46,984 nt of DNA, from the NCBI RefSeq assembly GCF_028617075.1, contig NZ_JAQKGV010000019.1, forward strand, positions 1 to 46,984, read 5' to 3'. Under the pieces are notes generated by a model, which made no database searches, was not told where the DNA came from, and was given only the letters and a program-made list of their open reading frames with translations. Source of the stretch: Rubrobacter calidifluminis (lineage in GTDB: Bacteria; Actinomycetota; Rubrobacteria; Rubrobacterales; Rubrobacteraceae). The position numbers and the translations under genes were made by a program. Shown here piece after piece: positions 1 through 8,433 of this stretch. Positions within the stretch are counted from its first letter, which is position 1, and each line of letters begins with the position of its first letter.

Positions 1-164
1 AGCTCCAGCAGCCTGCGGCCAGCCTCCCGCCTCTCCCGCCTCCTGCCGGCGTACTCCTCGAGGTAGTCCCGCAGGACCGCGTTCACGGACGTGTCCTCCT
101 CCAGGGCACGCATCCTCGCCTTCTTCAGCGTCTCGTCGTCTACCGTGATGGTCAGGTTCGCCAT
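1..164 (-). CDS. Ribbon-helix-helix antitoxin, C-terminus cut by window edge
   Basis: The gene starts at the ATG at 162-164 and runs leftward off the window, so about 54 residues are visible. The product opens MANLTITVDDETLKKAR, the beta strand and first helix typical of RHH/VapB-like antitoxins. A second helix (SVNAVLRDYLEEYAG) and a basic, charged tail follow. Such proteins bind a palindrome as dimers and neutralise a co-encoded nuclease, usually a PIN toxin, which would lie outside the window. It resembles the VapB-like protein at 40313-40537 in its ordering of T/S-L-N-[AE] and LEEYA motifs, so the two may be paralogues. The ribosome-binding site AAGGAGGTGG lies just upstream and overlaps an inverted repeat. 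The toxin partner cannot be checked here. Confidence 0.75.
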   Translation of the reverse strand, partial: MANLTITVDDETLKKARMRALEEDTSVNAVLRDYLEEYAGRRRERREAGRRLLE

Positions 165-171
165 GCCACCT

Positions 172-200
172 CCTTGCTACACGGAATCAGTGTAGCAAGG
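172..200. promoter_or_regulatory. 11-bp inverted repeat overlapping antitoxin ribosome-binding site
   Basis: CCTTGCTACAC at 172-182 is the exact reverse complement of GTGTAGCAAGG at 190-200, with a 7-base spacer. On the minus strand the proximal arm contains the AAGG that begins the Shine-Dalgarno sequence of the antitoxin gene. It could be the antitoxin's own operator, a translational hairpin hiding the ribosome-binding site, or both. The symmetry is seen directly and the role is inferred from how RHH antitoxins autoregulate. Confidence 0.6.
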
Positions 201-612
201 GTTCCGTGCAAGATTACGGGCGGTCGAGGTCCCCCTTGAGCTCCCCCAACCGGAGCCGGAGGCGCCGATCATCCTCCGGCTCACACACCATGGACCACCC
301 CCGCTGCTGGGCGCCCACGACCCGCTGGCGGACCTTCCCGCCCATAACGGTGGTTCGCCGTGCGCCCTGGCGGGCTCCGGTCTCGGAGCGCTCTTGTACT
401 GGGCGGTCGGTCTCCCGATCAGCCGACGCGGGAGATCTTCGGGCTGCCCGCGGAGACTTCGAAGGCGGCGAGCCACCCTATATCTGACTGCGGGCTCTTC
501 ACGCTCCCCACGGCCTTCATGGTGCAAAGGATCCTGGCCGGTTCGACCCGCAGCAGGTTGTAACCGTGGGTCGAAGAACGGTAGCTTTCCTAGCGCAGTA
601 GCACATGGAGGT
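201..612. other. Intergenic stretch with two hairpins and a possible gene relic
   Basis: No convincing intact gene is present. There is a perfect 10-bp inverted repeat at 253-262/273-282 (GAGCCGGAGG and CCTCCGGCTC). A second is at 542-549/568-575 (TTCGACCC and GGGTCGAA) with a small inner stem, 40-70 bases downstream of the hyuB stop, where it could act as a transcript end without a U-tract. A plus-strand frame at about 402-563 reads like the tail of a real protein (for example REIFGLPAETSKAASHPI), but I cannot name a family, so it may be a decayed gene end. The GGTTCGACC string near 540 is not part of a tRNA cloverleaf that I can fold. Confidence 0.35.
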
Positions 613-2574
613 TCAAGCTGGCTCCCAATGCGGGACGGCGCGCCGCTTCAGCATCGCCCGGAAGCCCGCCGTGGTCTTGGGCAGCAGTTCTCCCGTTCCC
701 CAATCCAGGATGACGCCGTGTCGCCGGATGAGCTTCAGCGTGTCCGTCTCGCCTCTACGGTACTTCTCCGCCAGCTCCTCCGGGTACTCCTCCAGCCAGC
801 GGAGCCTGTTCTTGCGGATGTACGACCGCTCGCGCTCCGTCGCTTCCTCGTCCACCTCCCACTCTGCGAGCTCGGCATCCACTTCCCGCACCACGACGCC
901 GTAGTCGCGTCGGGCACCCTCTGGGGTGACGTATCCGTCTTCGACGTCCTCGCGGACCGCCTGCGGATCGCGCAGCAGCGGGTCTCCGTAACCGCCGCCC
1001 CCGGCAGAAGGCCGGACGAAGGAGTCCCCCTTCTCGACGGGGACGTTCGAGAAGACGGCACCGAGGAAGCGTTTGCCACCACCATCCTTGTTGAGCCAGA
1101 CCCCGTGTGGACACGAAGGGAGGCCGCCTTCGATGCCCCAGGTGATCGAGCGAGCGCGGTCGCAGCAGTAGGACATTACGGTGTCCTCTATCTCGGTGAG
1201 CGTACCGCCTTTCTCGACGCCACAGCCGCCGCGGTAGCGGCCCGGACCTCCGGAGTCCGGGACGATGCGGTGGACGGAGGTGACCACGGGCGTGAGCCGT
1301 TCCTGTCCCTCGAAGGGTTGGACGGCGAGGCCCACGCCGAAGACGGGGGAGGTGGCGTTCGAGCCGTCCCTGCCGTTCCTGCCGCCCCAGCCGCCGACCA
1401 TCCAGTCGTACCACATGAAGAACGGTGAGGAATCGGTGCGCTTGTCCCAGCCCCCGATCAGGAGGTACTCCAGATTGAAGCAGCCCGCCAGGGCCCTCTC
1501 CGGCATCACCTGCGACCACAGCTCGAAGAGAGCGTTCATGATCTTCTCGTACGCCCCGGAGCAGAAGCCCGTCACGGCGGTCGGCCAGGGGGCGTTCACG
1601 ACCGTGTTCTCCGGCAGGTGCACGTCGAGCACCCGGTAGAAGCCGGAGTTCAGCGGCACGTCCGGGAAGAAGGTCTTGGTGCCGGCCACGATCCCCGAGA
1701 AGGCCGAGCCAAAGCCGGCGTTCAGGAAGCTCCCGATAACGGGGTGGCTGCCGGAGAGGTCGTAGTGGATCTGATCTCCGTCTATGGTCATCTTGACCCT
1801 CACCGGGATGAGACCCTCTCCGGCGCTCGGGTCCTGGTCTATGTAGTCCTCCGTCTCCCACGTCCCGTCCGGAAGCTCCGCCACCCTGCTCCGGGTGAGC
1901 CGCTCAACGTAGTCCTGAACCTCGGCGAAGGCCGTGGTCACGGTCTCCTTGCCGTACTTCTCGACCAGGCGCAGTATCTCGCGCTCCGCCACTCTAGTGG
2001 CCTCGGCCTGAGCGAGGAGATCGCCCTCCACGTCGTCCGGAGCGCGGGTGTTGGAGGTTATGAGGTTTACTACATCCTGTCGGTACTCGCCCCTGTCCCA
2101 GATCCTGACGGCCGGGATGCGAAGACCCTCGCCGAAGTGGTTCTTGGCGCTGATGTCGAAGGAGCCGGGGACGGTGCCGCCAACGTCGGCCCAGTGACCG
2201 TTGGACTGGGCGAGGCAGATGAGCTCGTCCCCGACGAAGATGGGACGGATGATGCGGACGTCGTTGAAGTGCGTCCCGCCCGCGTACGGGTCGTTTATGG
2301 CGAAGACGTCGCCGGGGTGTATGTCATCCTTGAAGGCCTCGAGCATCGCCTTGGCCGTAAAGTGCAGGGTGCCCACGTGGACGGCGATATCCTGGCTGCC
2401 CTGCATGATGGTGTTGCCTTCGGCGTCGCAGAGGCAGTTGGAGAAGTCCCGCGCCCAGATCACGAACGAGTGGCACGTCCTCAGGATCTGCTCGGCCATC
2501 TCGTCCACGACCGTGATGAAGGAGTTCTTGAGCACCTCGAAGGTGACGGGGTCGAGCGCCTGCCTCTCGGTCAC
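613..2574 (-). CDS. hyuB: Hydantoinase B/oxoprolinase family protein (HyuB)
   Basis: A 653-residue HyuB-family subunit that pairs with HyuA proteins to open hydantoin-type or 5-oxoproline rings with ATP, or to carboxylate ketones in some branches. Sequence support includes the N-terminal DPVTFEVLKNSF block and the central NDPYAGGTHFNDVR segment. Further family marks are PDSGGPGRYRGGCGVE at about residues 450-470 and the glycine-rich SAGGGGYGDPLLRDP near 550, the last two being family hallmarks. The length is normal for the family. The start is a GTG whose bases overlap the stop of the upstream hyuA by four (GTGA), which implies translational coupling and a stoichiometric complex. It is the last gene of the minus-strand operon that begins with the permease at 9768. 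The substrate is unknown; the permease and DUF917 partners favour a hydantoin-like ring over acetone. Confidence 0.9.
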   Translation of the reverse strand: MTERQALDPVTFEVLKNSFITVVDEMAEQILRTCHSFVIWARDFSNCLCDAEGNTIMQGSQDIAVHVGTLHFTAKAMLEAFKDDIHPGDVFAINDPYAGGTHFNDVRIIRPIFVGDELICLAQSNGHWADVGGTVPGSFDISAKNHFGEGLRIPAVRIWDRGEYRQDVVNLITSNTRAPDDVEGDLLAQAEATRVAEREILRLVEKYGKETVTTAFAEVQDYVERLTRSRVAELPDGTWETEDYIDQDPSAGEGLIPVRVKMTIDGDQIHYDLSGSHPVIGSFLNAGFGSAFSGIVAGTKTFFPDVPLNSGFYRVLDVHLPENTVVNAPWPTAVTGFCSGAYEKIMNALFELWSQVMPERALAGCFNLEYLLIGGWDKRTDSSPFFMWYDWMVGGWGGRNGRDGSNATSPVFGVGLAVQPFEGQERLTPVVTSVHRIVPDSGGPGRYRGGCGVEKGGTLTEIEDTVMSYCCDRARSITWGIEGGLPSCPHGVWLNKDGGGKRFLGAVFSNVPVEKGDSFVRPSAGGGGYGDPLLRDPQAVREDVEDGYVTPEGARRDYGVVVREVDAELAEWEVDEEATERERSYIRKNRLRWLEEYPEELAEKYRRGETDTLKLIRRHGVILDWGTGELLPKTTAGFRAMLKRRAVPHWEPA

Positions 2575-4595
2575 TTCGCACCTCCCACGCGCACGATGAT
2601 GTTGGAGTAGCCGTCAACCTCAGCCGTGTCTCCCGGTGGGATGACGACCGTCGAGTCGAGCTGCCCCACGATGGCGGGGCCTGCTATCCTCGCCCCCGGC
2701 GAGAGCGAGTCCCGGCTGTATATGGCCGTCTCGACACTCTCTCCGTCCCCGAACACAACCTTCCTGTGCCTGTTTGGCTCCGGTTCGTGCTCCCTCGGCT
2801 CCGCATACGGGAGCTCGGGTTTCGGTATCCTCCCGATGGCCGCGACCTTGAGCTGGTAGATCTCCACCGGCGAGTCCTCACGCTTGTAGGTGTGCTGGCG
2901 CTCGTGTTCCTCGTGGAACATCTCGGTGAGCCTTTCGAGAGACTCGACCTTGCCGTCCACGGCTATCTCCAGCGAGCGCCACTGGCCGAGGTAGCGCATG
3001 TCCACCGACCGTAGCAGCCGCATCTCTGTCTCCTCTATGCCTTCGGCCCGCAGCCTCTCTCGGGCCTCGTCCTCGAGGGCGGCGAAGCGGGCCTCTATCT
3101 CCCTGGGATCCGTCTCCCCGGTGGGCACGAGGTGCATCTCCGAGAAGTCGTGTCGGATGTCCACGATCAGGCACCCGAGCGCCGAAGTGATGCCGGGGTT
3201 CGGCGGTACCAGGACGGTTGGGATGGAGAGCTCGCGGGCGAGCTCTGCCCCGTGCAACGGGCCAGCGCCGCCGAAGGCCACGAGCGCGAAGTCCCTCGGG
3301 TCGTGGCCGCGCTGTATGAGGGCGAGCCGGATGGCATCTGCCAGGTTGGCGTTCGCCACGCGGATGATCGCCCGCGCCGCCTCGGTGGTGTCGAGCCCTA
3401 ACGGATCCCCGATCTTCGCCACCGCCGCCTGTGCCTTCTCGCGATCGAGTCTCATCGCTCCTCCGATGAGCTCTTCCCCGAGCCTGCCGAGCAGCAGGTT
3501 GGCGTCGGTGTTGGTCGGCTCCTCCCCGCCGCGTCCGTAGCAGGCCGGACCCGGGTTCGAGCCCGCCGATTGTGGGCCGTTTCTGAGGCTGCCCGCTGCG
3601 TCTATCCAGGCTATCGAGCCACCGCCCGCCCCGATGGTCGAAACTTCCACGCTGGGAAACCGGATCGGGTAGCCGTATTCCACGAACCAGTCGTTGGTGA
3701 TGCGCGTCTCTCCTCCCACCATGACCGAGATGTCGGCGCTGGTGCCGCCCATGTCGAGCCCCACGGCGTTCTCGTACCCGGCCAGTTTCGCCAGATGTCC
3801 ACAGGCGATCGCGCCCGCGGCGAGCCCTGAGGAGGCCAGCCTGCCGGCGAACCTCTCCACCACGTCGGCGGTCATCACGCCGCCGCCGGAGTGCAGGAGC
3901 AGCACGTCTCCCCTGTAGCCGCCATCCCGCATCCGGTCGGCGAGTCGCTTGGCGTAGCTCCCGACGAGCGGTGAGAGGACAGCGTTGGCTATGGTGGTGG
4001 AGAAACGTTCATGCTCGAATATTTCCGGCAGGACCTCGCTGGAGGTGGAGATGGAAACGTCGGAGAGTTCCGCTTCCAGAATACGTCGCACCTGTTGTTC
4101 GTGGGAGGGATTGGCGTAGGAGTTGACCAAACAGACGGCTACCGTCTTGATTCCCCTCTTCTGTATGAGCCTGGCTACCTTTCTGACCTCGCCTTCGTTC
4201 ACGGGTTCAAGCTCTCTGCCCGCAAAATCGACTCTTTCAGAGATCTCGAAGCGGTCTCGACGCCGAATGTAGGGTGGGGAGACGTCTTTGTAAGCATCCC
4301 AGAGATCCTGTTTGGTCCCGCGGCGGATCTCTATGACGTCCCGAAAGCCTTTGGTGGTGATCATCGCCGCTCTCGGAAAGTTCCTCTGTATGAGAGCGTT
4401 GGTCGCTACGGTGGTGCCGTGTGAAAAGAACTCTAGCTCCGCGAGCGAGACACCCACTTCTTTTATTCCCTCAAAAACGGCGTCTATGGTATCTTTCGTG
4501 GAGGAGACTTTGCCGACCCGTATGCTTTTCTTCTCTTCGTCGAAGAGGCAGACATCAGTAAAGGTGCCCCCGATATCCACCGCAAGACGCAACAC
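2571..4595 (-). CDS. hyuA: Hydantoinase A/oxoprolinase family protein, long form (HyuA)
   Basis: The ATP-binding partner of HyuB, 674 residues. The frame is open further upstream, but family alignment places the start at the GTG at 4593-4595, giving MLRLAVDIGGTFTDVCLFDE, with a GAGGGGG ribosome-binding site overlapping the end of the preceding gene. The first 180 residues form the Hydant_A_N domain with the phosphate-1 loop DIGGTFTD. The middle carries GLDMGGTSADISVM and GPACYGRGGEEPTNTDANL, and GAGGGSIAW marks the nucleotide site of the ASKHA-like fold. GGAGPLHGAELA lies near the start of the C-terminal domain. It is coupled to hyuB by a four-base overlap and should form a heteromultimer with it. 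N-methylhydantoinase, 5-oxoprolinase and acetophenone carboxylase share this architecture, so the exact reaction cannot be read from sequence. Confidence 0.9.
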   Translation of the reverse strand: MLRLAVDIGGTFTDVCLFDEEKKSIRVGKVSSTKDTIDAVFEGIKEVGVSLAELEFFSHGTTVATNALIQRNFPRAAMITTKGFRDVIEIRRGTKQDLWDAYKDVSPPYIRRRDRFEISERVDFAGRELEPVNEGEVRKVARLIQKRGIKTVAVCLVNSYANPSHEQQVRRILEAELSDVSISTSSEVLPEIFEHERFSTTIANAVLSPLVGSYAKRLADRMRDGGYRGDVLLLHSGGGVMTADVVERFAGRLASSGLAAGAIACGHLAKLAGYENAVGLDMGGTSADISVMVGGETRITNDWFVEYGYPIRFPSVEVSTIGAGGGSIAWIDAAGSLRNGPQSAGSNPGPACYGRGGEEPTNTDANLLLGRLGEELIGGAMRLDREKAQAAVAKIGDPLGLDTTEAARAIIRVANANLADAIRLALIQRGHDPRDFALVAFGGAGPLHGAELARELSIPTVLVPPNPGITSALGCLIVDIRHDFSEMHLVPTGETDPREIEARFAALEDEARERLRAEGIEETEMRLLRSVDMRYLGQWRSLEIAVDGKVESLERLTEMFHEEHERQHTYKREDSPVEIYQLKVAAIGRIPKPELPYAEPREHEPEPNRHRKVVFGDGESVETAIYSRDSLSPGARIAGPAIVGQLDSTVVIPPGDTAEVDGYSNIIVRVGGAK

Positions 4596-4597
4596 TT

Positions 4598-5770
4598 TTA
4601 CCCCCTCAAGGTGCTCTTGTTGTTGGTCAGATATTTCATTTTCTCTTCCGGAACCCCATGCTTTCTGTAATAGCTGGGAAATCTCAGTTCCAGAGGAACA
4701 AAGTCCACATCGTAGCCGAAAGCCCTGGGCCCCCAAACGTCTAATGCCTCCCTGGTGCGCATCATCTCTGGCGTTGGAATGCCAACAGCTGTTATCCGCT
4801 GTCCGTAACGCAGCCGTTCCGTGGTTACGGCCGTGGCCTTCTCGCTGTCCAGGAGACAAATGAGATCCGGCACGCTCGCTACTATCTCTCCATCTCTGAG
4901 GGCCACAAGATTCTCGTTCTGAAATCGCACGGTAAACTGCGAGCCGCGGCATTCCCCGAGCCCACTCATAACGGCTTGACCAACCGCAAACCCCGCCCGT
5001 GTACGGCGCTCGACGTCCACAACTTTTCCCTCAAACAGAGGGATGCCCTGCCCATAGATGGTATGTCGGGTGGCTGCGCATACGGCCTCAATGGGGTGAA
5101 CACCAGCCTTTCGCGCTCCGACCACCGCCTGTCCGAGGGCGATGCCCATGGAGATCGTCCCACGGACAGCCGTACGTTTGAAATCTGCTCCGCTCATTGG
5201 GTAATCGACCAACATCGCGTGTCCGCCCATGCGTATCGTGACCCCCCGAGCGATCCACTCGAGCTGGTAATTGTCCGGTGTCTCTACGGTAACGAAGGCA
5301 CCGCGCTCGTCGGCGACGACGGCCGGCGTGCCAGAGATGCCGTAGACATGGAAGGTCTCCATCTGCAACTCTGGAAAGGCTCTACCCATTCCGTCACCGT
5401 CGACGACGGGCAAATGAGCTCTGGCCGCGGTTACGAAGGGGATCTGGGAATTTACCCCGCCACACTCGATGGGTGAGGTGGCGTCAGCCCTGCGGCGCAG
5501 CCGGCGCTCCTCTGTCCTGAGCGCTCTTACGGCTTCCATTCCCTCAGGGATCTTCTCGATCATAACGGTGGGTGCCCCCATCATGGCAGTGGGAAGAACG
5601 AGAGCATTGTCGGCCAGCTCGTCGACTTGGAGCAGGGTTACAGGCCCTTCCTCTTCGATCGCCTGCTGGGCCATGATCTTCCCGATGAGGGGGTCTCCCC
5701 CACCGCCGGTGCCCAGGATGGCGGCACCGATAGCCAGGTATTCGAGATCCTGCGGGGTGATCTCCCTCAC
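4598..5770 (-). CDS. DUF917 / S-methyl-thiohydantoin desulfurase-like protein, copy 2
   Basis: A 390-residue member of the DUF917 family, whose two domains are now named after S-methyl-thiohydantoin desulfurase. Visible family features are an N-terminal LAIGAAILGTGGGGDP loop, VLPTAMMGAPTVMIEKIPEG, ECGGVNSQIPFVTAA, PVVDGDGMGRAFPELQM, and a C-terminal VALRDGEIVASVPDLICLLD domain. The start is a GTG overlapping the upstream HyuA-like stop (GTGA). It stops two bases before the long hyuA start. A homologous copy lies at 7345-8421. The repeated pairing with HyuA-like genes suggests action on the same ring compound, either as hydrolase or as assembly partner. The family name hints at sulfur-containing hydantoins, but the substrate here is not known. 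Confidence 0.85.
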   Translation of the reverse strand: MREITPQDLEYLAIGAAILGTGGGGDPLIGKIMAQQAIEEEGPVTLLQVDELADNALVLPTAMMGAPTVMIEKIPEGMEAVRALRTEERRLRRRADATSPIECGGVNSQIPFVTAARAHLPVVDGDGMGRAFPELQMETFHVYGISGTPAVVADERGAFVTVETPDNYQLEWIARGVTIRMGGHAMLVDYPMSGADFKRTAVRGTISMGIALGQAVVGARKAGVHPIEAVCAATRHTIYGQGIPLFEGKVVDVERRTRAGFAVGQAVMSGLGECRGSQFTVRFQNENLVALRDGEIVASVPDLICLLDSEKATAVTTERLRYGQRITAVGIPTPEMMRTREALDVWGPRAFGYDVDFVPLELRFPSYYRKHGVPEEKMKYLTNNKSTLRG

Positions 5771-7338
5771 GCATCCTCCCGATAGCTCTTGAGGCGACCG
5801 GCAGCCTTGATCTTTATTCTCACGGCGTTCCCAGGAAGATAGGCTAGGGGGACCTCTTCCACCTCGACGATCTCAAGGCTTTCTTCGTCTGCTCCGGCGC
5901 GTACGGCTTCCTCGAAGGCAGTCTTCCTGGCCTCGTCCATCACATCGTCTCTTGAACGATTATCCAAAGAGAACACCCGATCTATGGTTCCTGACGCCTG
6001 GGCGATCGCGGCTCCAACCGCGTTGGCGACCTCGAAGTGGGGTGGCTTGTGGAGCTTGGATACTCCGGGGAGCTTTTCGGGCAGGAGTATGCTCCCGCCA
6101 CCGACGGCTACCACCGGCACATCCCGGGAACTGGTCTTCATCCTGTCGATGGCTTCCTCGAACATTTCCTCGGCGCGGCAGTATGCCGCCTCGATGACAT
6201 TCTGTTCGACACGGATTTTCCTGCGGTCTCCGATCTCAGCCATGCCTCTCGAGACCGCCACATCGGTCATGGTCAGAGTGTCCCCCCCGAAACAGAGAGC
6301 TTTCTTGGTGATGGCGTATCCCACGCTCTCCGGCCCAACATGTACCTCGTCATCTGGTCCGTCGCTGACTAACCTAACGATGGAACCTCCGCCGAGCCCG
6401 ATGGATAGGAGGTCCGGCATACGGAAGTTCGTCTGGACGCCCCCTATCTCCACTGCTATCGCCGACTCACGGGGGAAACCTGAGGAGAGCACACCGACAT
6501 CCGTAGATGTACCTCCAACGTCTACGACCACCGCATCATCCAACCCGGAGAGAAAGGCTGCCCCCCGGATGCTGTTCGTCGGGCCGCAAGCCACGGTGAG
6601 GATGGGGTATCGGAGGGCGTAATCGATGGTCATCAGGGTTCCGTCATTCTGGGAGAGAAAGAGCTGGGCTTCGATGCCGAGACGTCTCAGAGCATTTTCG
6701 AAGGCTCTAACTACCCTGAGAGCGACCTGTGTTACGGCGGCATTGAGGATGGTTGCGTTCTCGCGCTCCAAAAGCCCGATGCTCCCGATCTCGGAGGAGA
6801 TGGAGACTGGTATCCCCTCCCCTACCTCCTCGGTTATGATCTCGGCCGTCCTGCGTTCATCGTCGCTTTTGACCGGCGAGAAGACAGAAGAGACGGCGAA
6901 GGCCTCCACCCGTCCCCTCATCTTCCTCACTGCCTCACGCACGGCTGCCTCGTCGAAGACAGAGATCGGTCTCCCATCGTATTCCACACCACCGGGGAGG
7001 ATTGCGGCGGGTCCCTCTATGGAGGTCCTCAGATCCTGTGGCCAAGCCGCGAGTGGACGTATGGCCCTGGTAGCAGGCGCTCCCAACCTCAGGATGCCGA
7101 CCCTCGCTAATCCCCGGCGCTCGATTATCGCGTTGGTCACCTGCGTGGTGCCGAGCATGGCGTGAGTTATCTGCCCAGGGTCTACTCCAGAGTGCTGCAT
7201 CACCTCCGAGACAACCTTCTCTATACTGGATACGATGTCTTCTGAGTTCGGGGTCTTTCCTTTGGCGAGAACCCGGTCTGCACTATCCAGGATGACTGCA
7301 TCGGTATTCGTGCCCCCGACGTCGATACCCAGCCGCAT
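5767..7338 (-). CDS. HyuA-like hydantoinase/oxoprolinase, short form
   Basis: A 523-residue protein beginning MRLGIDVGGTNTDAVILD, the phosphate loop of the hydantoinase A fold. It also has LGTTQVTNAIIERRGLARVG, VSSVFSPVKSDDERR, SSEIGSIGLLERENATILNA and VVDVGGTSTDVGVL. It is about 150 residues shorter than the hyuA at 2571-4595 and lacks the long C-terminal region, which is the usual form of DUF917-linked HyuA-like proteins. It overlaps the next gene by four bases. The start follows a GGAGGAGG site inside the end of the upstream DUF917 gene. The two HyuA-like proteins in one operon probably arose by divergence rather than recent duplication, because their sequences are clearly different. The reaction is probably ATP-dependent hydrolysis of a cyclic amide with DUF917 as partner. 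Confidence 0.85.
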   Translation of the reverse strand: MRLGIDVGGTNTDAVILDSADRVLAKGKTPNSEDIVSSIEKVVSEVMQHSGVDPGQITHAMLGTTQVTNAIIERRGLARVGILRLGAPATRAIRPLAAWPQDLRTSIEGPAAILPGGVEYDGRPISVFDEAAVREAVRKMRGRVEAFAVSSVFSPVKSDDERRTAEIITEEVGEGIPVSISSEIGSIGLLERENATILNAAVTQVALRVVRAFENALRRLGIEAQLFLSQNDGTLMTIDYALRYPILTVACGPTNSIRGAAFLSGLDDAVVVDVGGTSTDVGVLSSGFPRESAIAVEIGGVQTNFRMPDLLSIGLGGGSIVRLVSDGPDDEVHVGPESVGYAITKKALCFGGDTLTMTDVAVSRGMAEIGDRRKIRVEQNVIEAAYCRAEEMFEEAIDRMKTSSRDVPVVAVGGGSILLPEKLPGVSKLHKPPHFEVANAVGAAIAQASGTIDRVFSLDNRSRDDVMDEARKTAFEEAVRAGADEESLEIVEVEEVPLAYLPGNAVRIKIKAAGRLKSYREDA

Positions 7339-7344
7339 CAGGTG

Positions 7345-8421
7345 TCACACCTCCTCCAGCGGTCTGTACTCAAACGGGTAACCGAAGTACTCGGGTCCTA
7401 CGAGTTTGAGGGCTTCCTGCTCGCGCCAGATCGGCATGCAGGGGATGCCAACAACCTCTACCCTCTGCCCATAGGATAGTCCTTCAGTGGTGATCGGAGA
7501 GCCGCTGTCGGCATCGAGTACTACTATGAGGTCCGGCACGGTGGCGACCGGCGATCCATCTCGCAGGGCCAAGAGATGCTCGTTTTGAAACTCGAGTGAG
7601 AGTGAGGAGCCCACATATTCCATTAGACCCTTGATCCTCGCCGTACCACGGGCGAACCCGCCGATAATTCTCCGCAAGACATCCACGACTTTACCCCGGA
7701 ACAGAAGTTTGCCAGAGGTTGTCCCAAGCAGAGCCTCAAGAGTATTGAACCCCCGTTCGCGCGCGCTGCGTATGCTCTCCCCTATCTCCACGGCCCGGCT
7801 CATGGTGCCGGGCACTACCGCACGGACGGCTTCTGTGCTGGTCATGGGGTAGAGAGATATTATTGAAGAACCGCCCATCGCCACAGTGGCGGTACGGCTG
7901 AGTCGTTCGGTCCAAGCATTGTCCACCGTCTCGATTATCTCCAGGTTACCTTTCTCGTCGGCGAGCGCCATCGGGGTGGCTGAAATCCCCCTCACGCTCA
8001 TCGAGCACATCGGGATCTCCGGGAAAGCCCGCCCCATGCCATCGGCATCGAGCAAGGGTAATCCGAGTTCGGCGGCAGCCACGATCGGGATGGTGGAGTT
8101 GACTCCTCCTGCCTCGGCGGACATCAGCGCGCTGGCTTTCCTCCCAAGCCTACTCTCGACGGCTCTCACCACTCTCGTCAACTCGGCTCCGTTCGGTATC
8201 TTCTCAATTAGCACGGTAGGTGCACCCATCATCGCCACAGGCAGCACCAGGCCGTCACCTTCAAGCTCATCGAGCGTCAGGAGCTTTACTGAACCATATT
8301 CCTCGATGGCTTGGCCGGCCATCAGCTTCCCTAGGTAGGGATCCCCTCCGCCTCCCGCTCCTAGTATGGTGGCTCCGGTTGCAAGGTTTTCGAGGTTTTT
8401 TAGGTCTATTTGCGTGCCCAA
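7345..8421 (-). CDS. DUF917 / S-methyl-thiohydantoin desulfurase-like protein, copy 1
   Basis: A 358-residue DUF917 protein, homologous throughout to the product of 4598-5770. It shares ATGATILGAGGGGDPYLGK, VLPVAMMGAPTVLIEKIPNG, EAGGVNSTIPIVAAAELG, DADGMGRAFPEIPM and HLLALRDGSPVATVPDLIVVLD. The start appears to be the TTG at 8419-8421, 12 bases after the permease stop. I see no better start, and translation beginning there recovers the conserved N-terminus. Five bases separate it from the short HyuA-like gene. The order DUF917-HyuA-like-DUF917-HyuA-HyuB suggests either two related substrates or a four- to five-subunit assembly. Sequence divergence between the two copies argues against a recent tandem duplication. 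Confidence 0.85.
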   Translation of the reverse strand: MGTQIDLKNLENLATGATILGAGGGGDPYLGKLMAGQAIEEYGSVKLLTLDELEGDGLVLPVAMMGAPTVLIEKIPNGAELTRVVRAVESRLGRKASALMSAEAGGVNSTIPIVAAAELGLPLLDADGMGRAFPEIPMCSMSVRGISATPMALADEKGNLEIIETVDNAWTERLSRTATVAMGGSSIISLYPMTSTEAVRAVVPGTMSRAVEIGESIRSARERGFNTLEALLGTTSGKLLFRGKVVDVLRRIIGGFARGTARIKGLMEYVGSSLSLEFQNEHLLALRDGSPVATVPDLIVVLDADSGSPITTEGLSYGQRVEVVGIPCMPIWREQEALKLVGPEYFGYPFEYRPLEEV

Positions 8422-8433
8422 TCTCTATCTACC

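Noticed and set aside
500-580. Possible tRNA, because of a GGTTCGACC string and paired arms
   Set aside because: The T-arm-like string is present, but no acceptor stem, D-arm or anticodon arm can be folded around it. The pairing is better described as an 8-bp hairpin.
755-1861. Long open frame antisense to or out of frame with hyuB (368 codons) and similar long frames elsewhere
   Set aside because: They are Arg/Gly/Pro-rich shadows of a high-GC gene with no recognisable motif. The HyuB frame on the same segment has full family similarity.
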